Below, piece after piece: positions 5,657 through 8,709 of a DNA stretch of 8,709 nt (within the stretch, counting starts at the first letter, position 1; every line of letters starts with the position of its first letter). The notes under the pieces are model-generated. The model was not told the origin of the DNA. It saw nothing but the letters and a program-made list of their open reading frames with translations, and did no database searches. Position numbers and translations under genes: made by a program. The stretch comes from an uncultured Butyricicoccus sp. (lineage in GTDB: Bacteria; Bacillota; Clostridia; Oscillospirales; Butyricicoccaceae), in contig URFQ01000093.1 in the NCBI GenBank assembly GCA_900547195.1, positions 1 to 8,709 on the forward strand. The letters run 5' to 3'.

Positions 5657-7038
5657 TTACAATGCAAAACTGGCGCGTCCACGTCCCTCCGGGCGACGGG
5701 ATGCTGGGCTATGAGACTGAAACTGGCGTTGCGCGCTTAGCAATCCAGCTGGACGGCGAATACCCGGACTGGCAGTTCAAGCTCGATACGCGCCGCGAAT
5801 ATCAAGAGCTGAACGTCTTCGATTTTGTGCACGACGGCGAGATGATTTACTTCGACATCGTGGACGAGCTTGGTCTTGAGGCCGGCCGCTATCAATGCCA
5901 GGTGCGCGGCGAATGCGGCGATAAACGGAAGTTATCCTCTCCGTTTTCGCTCTGCGTCGCGGAGGCTGTCGGCGCAATAGAGGTGCTGGAAAACATGCCG
6001 GCCGCGGAGCTGTATCAGCTTGAACAGCGCCTCACCGCGCTTAAGACAGACAGCGAGACGGCTGCTGCCCGGGCGGTCAACGCTGCTGTTCATCCGCCGA
6101 AGCTGTCCGAAAGCCAGACATGGCTTGTCTGGGATCCAGAGACAAATCAATATGACGACACCGGGATCGCCGCTGAGGGAGAGCCGGGTACGGCCGGTCT
6201 CGGTGTGCCGGTTCCAACAACAGCAAGCGACGCGGGGAAAGTGCCTGCCGTGAATGCTGCTGGAAATGGGTATGAGCTCGCAAAGATGGAGAGTCTTCCA
6301 GAAGTTACAACAAGCGACAATGGCAGACTTCTGAATGTTAACGATGGCGCTTGGAGAAAAAGCGAGTTCTGCCATCCGCATTTTGGATTCAATCTAGGTA
6401 CGCTTGACGTCACGCTAAGTGATTGGGCAATGGAAACATACGATTTATCTGAAGAACTAGTGGATGGAAATACATACCGCATAACCCTGAATGGCATTGA
6501 ACACGAATTAGTATGTTTTATAGCAGATGGCTTTTGCGTTTTGGGAGATACTCCAGATAAATTAGGGTCTCAAAGCGGATACGGCTTTATGATTTCTGCT
6601 TATGGATTAACATGCGGTATCATCGTTGCAGATGGGACATATCACATTGCGAGCAATGATATCTGCATAAAGTCAGTATCAAGAATTCATAGATGGCTGA
6701 TTTATCCAACTGCGACTATCTATGACATCGTACATGACTCAAAAATATTTCATTCGTACCGAAAACAAGGAGGCATGGAAGTCGTCTCGTATTTATGTGA
6801 AGATGCAGAACGCCTGAATGATATTTTTAATGAAAATGAGTTTTACCTCCTCGGTGCAGTTGCGTATCCAGGTTTTACTCACTGCATAAAAGCAACAGAA
6901 TACGGATTTTATGCGAAATCATTTAATTTCATTGCAGAGGGTTCTGATGTTCGTATCGCTCTGAGAGAATTCATTTTCGCAAAATCGGAGAATGAAATAG
7001 CATGGATTGCAAGCGAATATGGGTTGGTTTTAATATGA
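5653..7038 (+). CDS. Modular receptor-binding/tail fibre protein (BppU-like N-terminus)
   Basis: A 461-aa protein in distinct blocks. Residues about 5-110 are a beta-sandwich-like baseplate-binding domain (NWRVHVPPGD..., YPDWQFKLDTRREYQELNVF) resembling BppU-type N-terminal domains. A helical stretch (115-146) follows, then the HPPKLSESQTWLVWDPETNQYDDTG segment and a short Gly-x-x run (147-185). Next is the DAGKVPAVNAAGNGYELAK / LPEVTTSDNGRLL linker (187-238), common in phage fibres. The last 220 residues are a domain I do not recognise, probably the receptor-binding tip. Base composition drops sharply there, with AT-rich codons unlike the first half. The start at 5653 overlaps the previous stop (ATGA) and has only a weak GGGGGCGG site, so coupling is likely; ATG 5662 is an alternative. 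Receptor binding is inferred from architecture. Confidence 0.8.
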   Translation: MITMQNWRVHVPPGDGMLGYETETGVARLAIQLDGEYPDWQFKLDTRREYQELNVFDFVHDGEMIYFDIVDELGLEAGRYQCQVRGECGDKRKLSSPFSLCVAEAVGAIEVLENMPAAELYQLEQRLTALKTDSETAAARAVNAAVHPPKLSESQTWLVWDPETNQYDDTGIAAEGEPGTAGLGVPVPTTASDAGKVPAVNAAGNGYELAKMESLPEVTTSDNGRLLNVNDGAWRKSEFCHPHFGFNLGTLDVTLSDWAMETYDLSEELVDGNTYRITLNGIEHELVCFIADGFCVLGDTPDKLGSQSGYGFMISAYGLTCGIIVADGTYHIASNDICIKSVSRIHRWLIYPTATIYDIVHDSKIFHSYRKQGGMEVVSYLCEDAERLNDIFNENEFYLLGAVAYPGFTHCIKATEYGFYAKSFNFIAEGSDVRIALREFIFAKSENEIAWIASEYGLVLI

Positions 7039-7250
7039 GATTTGCAAAATTAAATAAAAATAATATTACATATATGCCGGATTTTTATAACAGATTATCC
7101 GAAGAAGTGAGAATTAAAGTCGCTGAAAGGAACGGATTTTTACCTTTTGAAGAATCGCAAAAACCTGATAGCGGCGGCTATCGACTTACATATGCAGTGC
7201 AGGATGGAGTAATCAAACAAAAATGGGTTGAAGTTGTATCCGTGAGTACG
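6380..7250. other. AT-rich island spanning two genes (exchanged host-range cassette)
   Basis: Composition changes from GC-rich to AT-rich at about 6340-6420 and returns at about 7250. By hand count GC is 25% at 7021-7080, 40% at 6421-6480 and 68% at 3001-3060. The island covers the C-terminal half of the receptor-binding gene and the first 72 codons of its downstream partner. That fits recent exchange of a receptor-specific piece between phages; the exchange itself is inference. Borders are approximate. Confidence 0.65.
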
Positions 7251-7607
7251 CTTAAATCTGAACGCATCGCCGAAAGCAAGACGGCTCTTGCGGCGTATCT
7301 CGAAAGTCATCTGCTGACATGGACGGACGGCAAAGCCTATACCGTGACTGCCGAAAAGCAAGCTCTGCTGAATAACGCTTTGGCGGTATATCAGCTCGCC
7401 ACCGCATCCGGACAGCCCACAGAACTGCGATGGAATGCCACCGGCGAGGAGTGTAAGATGTGGGCTTACGATGACCTCTGTGCGCTGGCCCTCGCGATCG
7501 CAGCATATGTCCAGCCGCTGGTATCCAAGCAGCAGAGTATCGAGGTGGCGATCAACGCCGCTCAGACCGCAGAGGAGGTGAATGACGTTGAAATCAGTTA
7601 TCCGTAA
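7035..7607 (+). CDS. Fibre-associated protein with DUF4376-like C-terminal domain
   Basis: A 190-aa protein in two parts. Residues 1-72 are AT-rich coding sequence with a polar domain (MRFAKLNKNN, then DFYNRLSEEVRIKVAERNGF). Residues about 77-190 are a mostly helical domain of the DUF4376 kind: ESKTALAAYLESHLLTWTDG, ALLNNALAVYQLA, WAYDDLCALALAIAAYVQPL, and a closing IEVAINAAQTAEEVNDVEISY. Such proteins follow fibre genes and are thought to act as fibre chaperones or tip partners. The start at 7035 is chosen because it overlaps the preceding stop as ATGA; there is no clear Shine-Dalgarno, so coupling is needed. An in-frame ATG at 7002 would add 11 residues within the upstream gene. The 3' end overlaps the next gene by 26 bases. 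Confidence 0.72.
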   Translation: MRFAKLNKNNITYMPDFYNRLSEEVRIKVAERNGFLPFEESQKPDSGGYRLTYAVQDGVIKQKWVEVVSVSTLKSERIAESKTALAAYLESHLLTWTDGKAYTVTAEKQALLNNALAVYQLATASGQPTELRWNATGEECKMWAYDDLCALALAIAAYVQPLVSKQQSIEVAINAAQTAEEVNDVEISYP

Positions 7608-7998
7608 GGTTATCGCCCATATCCCCATCGCCGCGCTTGGCGGCATCCTCTACATGGGTATAGAGCTGCTTTGGCGCGGCCACACCCACTGGACAATGGG
7701 CGTGCTGGGAGGCGTGTGCTTCGCGGCGATCGGATTGCTCAATGAAGGCAGTCGCCCGCCGCCGGTGCTCGTGCAGATGCTTGCGGGAGCGGCACTGGTG
7801 ACCGTGCTGGAGCTGCTGGCCGGGCTGGTGCTCAACCTTTGGCTCGGGCTGGGCATCTGGGATTACAGCAGTATGCCGGGCAATCTTTTGGGGCAGATAT
7901 GCCCGCAGTATAGTTTTGCGTGGTTTTTGCTGAGCTGGGTGGCCATCCGGGTGGAGGATGGTATACATAAGATGAAGGAGTACATAAAATGCAGGTAG
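7582..7998 (+). CDS. Four-helix membrane protein, PF06541-like, in the lysis cassette
   Basis: A 138-aa integral membrane protein with hydrophobic segments at about 11-31, 37-53, 63-84 and 110-124. Conserved phrases are GHTHWTMGVLGG (33-44), ELLAGLVLNLWLGLGIWDYS (77-96) and MPGNLLGQICPQ (98-109). These match the family annotated as putative ABC-transporter type IV membrane protein (PF06541), whose short phage members sit beside holins. No ATPase gene is near, so the transporter name should not be taken literally. The start at 7582 is supported by GAGGAGGTG just upstream and lies inside the previous gene's end. A holin, antiholin or envelope-sensing role is inference from position. Confidence 0.8.
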   Translation: MTLKSVIRKVIAHIPIAALGGILYMGIELLWRGHTHWTMGVLGGVCFAAIGLLNEGSRPPPVLVQMLAGAALVTVLELLAGLVLNLWLGLGIWDYSSMPGNLLGQICPQYSFAWFLLSWVAIRVEDGIHKMKEYIKCR

Positions 7999-8225
7999 AA
8001 ATCGTTGTGGCGGGTATGAGCCTGCTGGGCACGCTGGCCGGGACGTTTGGCGGTATTTATGTATCCGGACGCCTGACACAATACCGCATTGAACAGCTGG
8101 AGAAAAAGGTGCAGACACATAACAACCTGATCGCTCGAACGTATCAGCTGGAGCAGGAATTTGCTGTCCTGGACGAAAAAGTCAAGGTGGCAAACCACAG
8201 AATCGACGACTTGGAAAAGGAGTAA
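7989..8225 (+). CDS. Membrane-anchored coiled-coil protein of the lysis cassette (holin accessory)
   Basis: A 78-aa protein with one N-terminal membrane segment (about 5-26: VVAGMSLLGTLAGTFGGIYV), then a charged coiled coil (32-77) carrying YRIEQLEKKVQTHNNLIART and VKVANHRIDDLEKE. This arrangement is frequent in Clostridia phages just before the holin. It recalls BhlA/UviB small holin-like proteins. XhlA proteins have a coiled coil with the membrane segment at the other end, so a direct XhlA name is not safe. It overlaps the previous gene by 10 bases. AAAGGAG in its last codons (8216-8222) serves the holin gene. A role in timing or in assembly of the holin is inference. Confidence 0.75.
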   Translation: MQVEIVVAGMSLLGTLAGTFGGIYVSGRLTQYRIEQLEKKVQTHNNLIARTYQLEQEFAVLDEKVKVANHRIDDLEKE

Positions 8226-8230
8226 TCCGT

Positions 8231-8509
8231 ATGGAAAACTTAGGTTTCACTGCAATCCCGGCAATCACTGTAATCTGCTATCTGATCGCGCAGATCGTCA
8301 AGGCGACCACTGTGGACAACAAGTGGCTGCCCATCGTATGCGGCATCGCAGGCGCGGTGCTGGGCGTAGTGGCGATGCACATTATGCCGGACTTCGCAGC
8401 AACAGATTACATCACAGCAGTGGCCATCGGTATTGTATCTGGTTTGGCTGCAACCGGTGTACATCAGATCACAAAACAGCTTGGTGGTGATTCCGATGGA
8501 AATTCGTAA
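8231..8509 (+). CDS. Phage holin (Hol44-like, holin superfamily V)
   Basis: A 92-aa protein with three hydrophobic segments: about 8-24 (AIPAITVICYLIAQIVK), 32-51 (WLPIVCGIAGAVLGVVAMHI) and 60-78 (YITAVAIGIVSGLAATGVH). Length and topology, a DNKWLPIV loop and the final GIVSGLAATGVHQITKQ stretch match the small Clostridia phage holins of the Phage_holin_5_2 (Hol44) type. It would form membrane lesions that release the endolysin encoded next. The start at 8231 follows AAAGGAG (8216-8222) by 8 bases. It overlaps the amidase gene by 14 bases, so the two would be translated together. The family is assigned from memory of the pattern and is less sure than the holin role. Confidence 0.82.
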   Translation: MENLGFTAIPAITVICYLIAQIVKATTVDNKWLPIVCGIAGAVLGVVAMHIMPDFAATDYITAVAIGIVSGLAATGVHQITKQLGGDSDGNS

Positions 8510-8709
8510 AGCACTTATCCCGATCTCGGAAGGCAAGCGGTCGGGGCGGAAGATCACCGCCTCGACCCTGACCATTCACAGCACCGATAACCCGAATAGC
8601 AGCGCCCAGAATGAGCGCGACTGGCTGGTAAATCCGGACAACCATCGCGCCGCGAGCTGGCATGTATGCGTGGATCAGCGCGAGGCTGTAATGGCCATCC
8701 CGCTGGATG
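8496..8709 (+). CDS. Endolysin, N-acetylmuramoyl-L-alanine amidase (partial, 5' end)
   Basis: The gene runs off the right end after 71 codons. The product begins MEIRKALIPISEG, followed by LTIHSTDN (His28 in the first zinc-ligand position) and NHRAASWHVCVDQREAVM (about 49-66). The latter is the standard H-x-S/T..N and ASWH-x-V-D pattern of the Amidase_2 (PF01510) endolysins that cleave between muramic acid and L-alanine in peptidoglycan. The second zinc ligand, acid and any wall-binding domain lie outside the window. The ATG at 8496 lies inside the holin gene, with a GGTGG-type site just upstream. It is the expected last gene of a tail-then-lysis order. Confidence 0.88.
   Translation, partial: MEIRKALIPISEGKRSGRKITASTLTIHSTDNPNSSAQNERDWLVNPDNHRAASWHVCVDQREAVMAIPLD

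Noticed and set aside
7582..7998. Genuine ABC transporter permease
   Set aside because: The family name suggests it, but there is no ATPase and the gene is embedded between fibre and lysis genes.
1..8709. tRNA genes, CRISPR arrays, insertion sequences, integrase or defence genes
   Set aside because: I looked on both strands and saw no cloverleaf, repeat-spacer pattern, transposase motif or defence-type domain.

Overview
The window is a stretch of late phage genes, about 8.7 kb, all reading rightwards. It holds the baseplate and tail-fibre genes of a contractile-tailed (myovirus-type) phage or prophage, followed by a lysis cassette. Strong GGAGG-type ribosome binding sites, high GC and a PBSX-like (xkd) baseplate gene order point to a Clostridia host of the Oscillospiraceae/Ruminococcaceae kind. 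That host assignment is inference from gene style, because no host marker gene is present. Head, sheath and tape-measure genes are not in the window, so a phage-tail-like bacteriocin cannot be excluded.

Layout. Positions 1-83 are an AT-rich gap. Positions 84-4000 hold six baseplate genes in the order of Bacillus PBSX xkdP-Q-R-S-T-U: a LysM baseplate protein, a hub protein, a small DUF2577-like protein, a gp25/DUF2634-type wedge protein, a baseplate J protein and a DUF2313 (YmfQ) protein. Positions 3993-7607 are the fibre and host-recognition region: a short tail fibre gene, an unrecognised 136-aa protein, a 122-aa coiled-coil protein, a 54-aa CD1375-like protein, a 461-aa modular receptor-binding-type protein and a 190-aa DUF4376-like partner. 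Positions 7582 to the end are the lysis cassette: a four-helix membrane protein of the PF06541 type, a small protein with one membrane segment and a coiled coil, a three-helix holin, and the first 71 codons of an N-acetylmuramoyl-L-alanine amidase.

The genes are packed with ATGA-type overlaps or gaps of a few bases. Apart from the first 83 bases the largest gap is 55 bases. I see no convincing internal terminator, so the block looks like one polycistronic late transcript with coupled translation: build the baseplate, add the fibres, then lyse the cell.

Two things stand out. First, the short tail fibre gene at about 3993 has a perfect Shine-Dalgarno and the family's usual N-terminus but no ATG, GTG or TTG there. 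It either starts at a rare ATC codon or has lost its start. Second, an AT-rich island (about 6380-7250) covers the C-terminal half of the receptor-binding protein and the N-terminal third of the next gene, which looks like an exchanged host-range cassette. I did not find a clearly new type of biological system; the rest is a well-formed but ordinary tail and lysis module.
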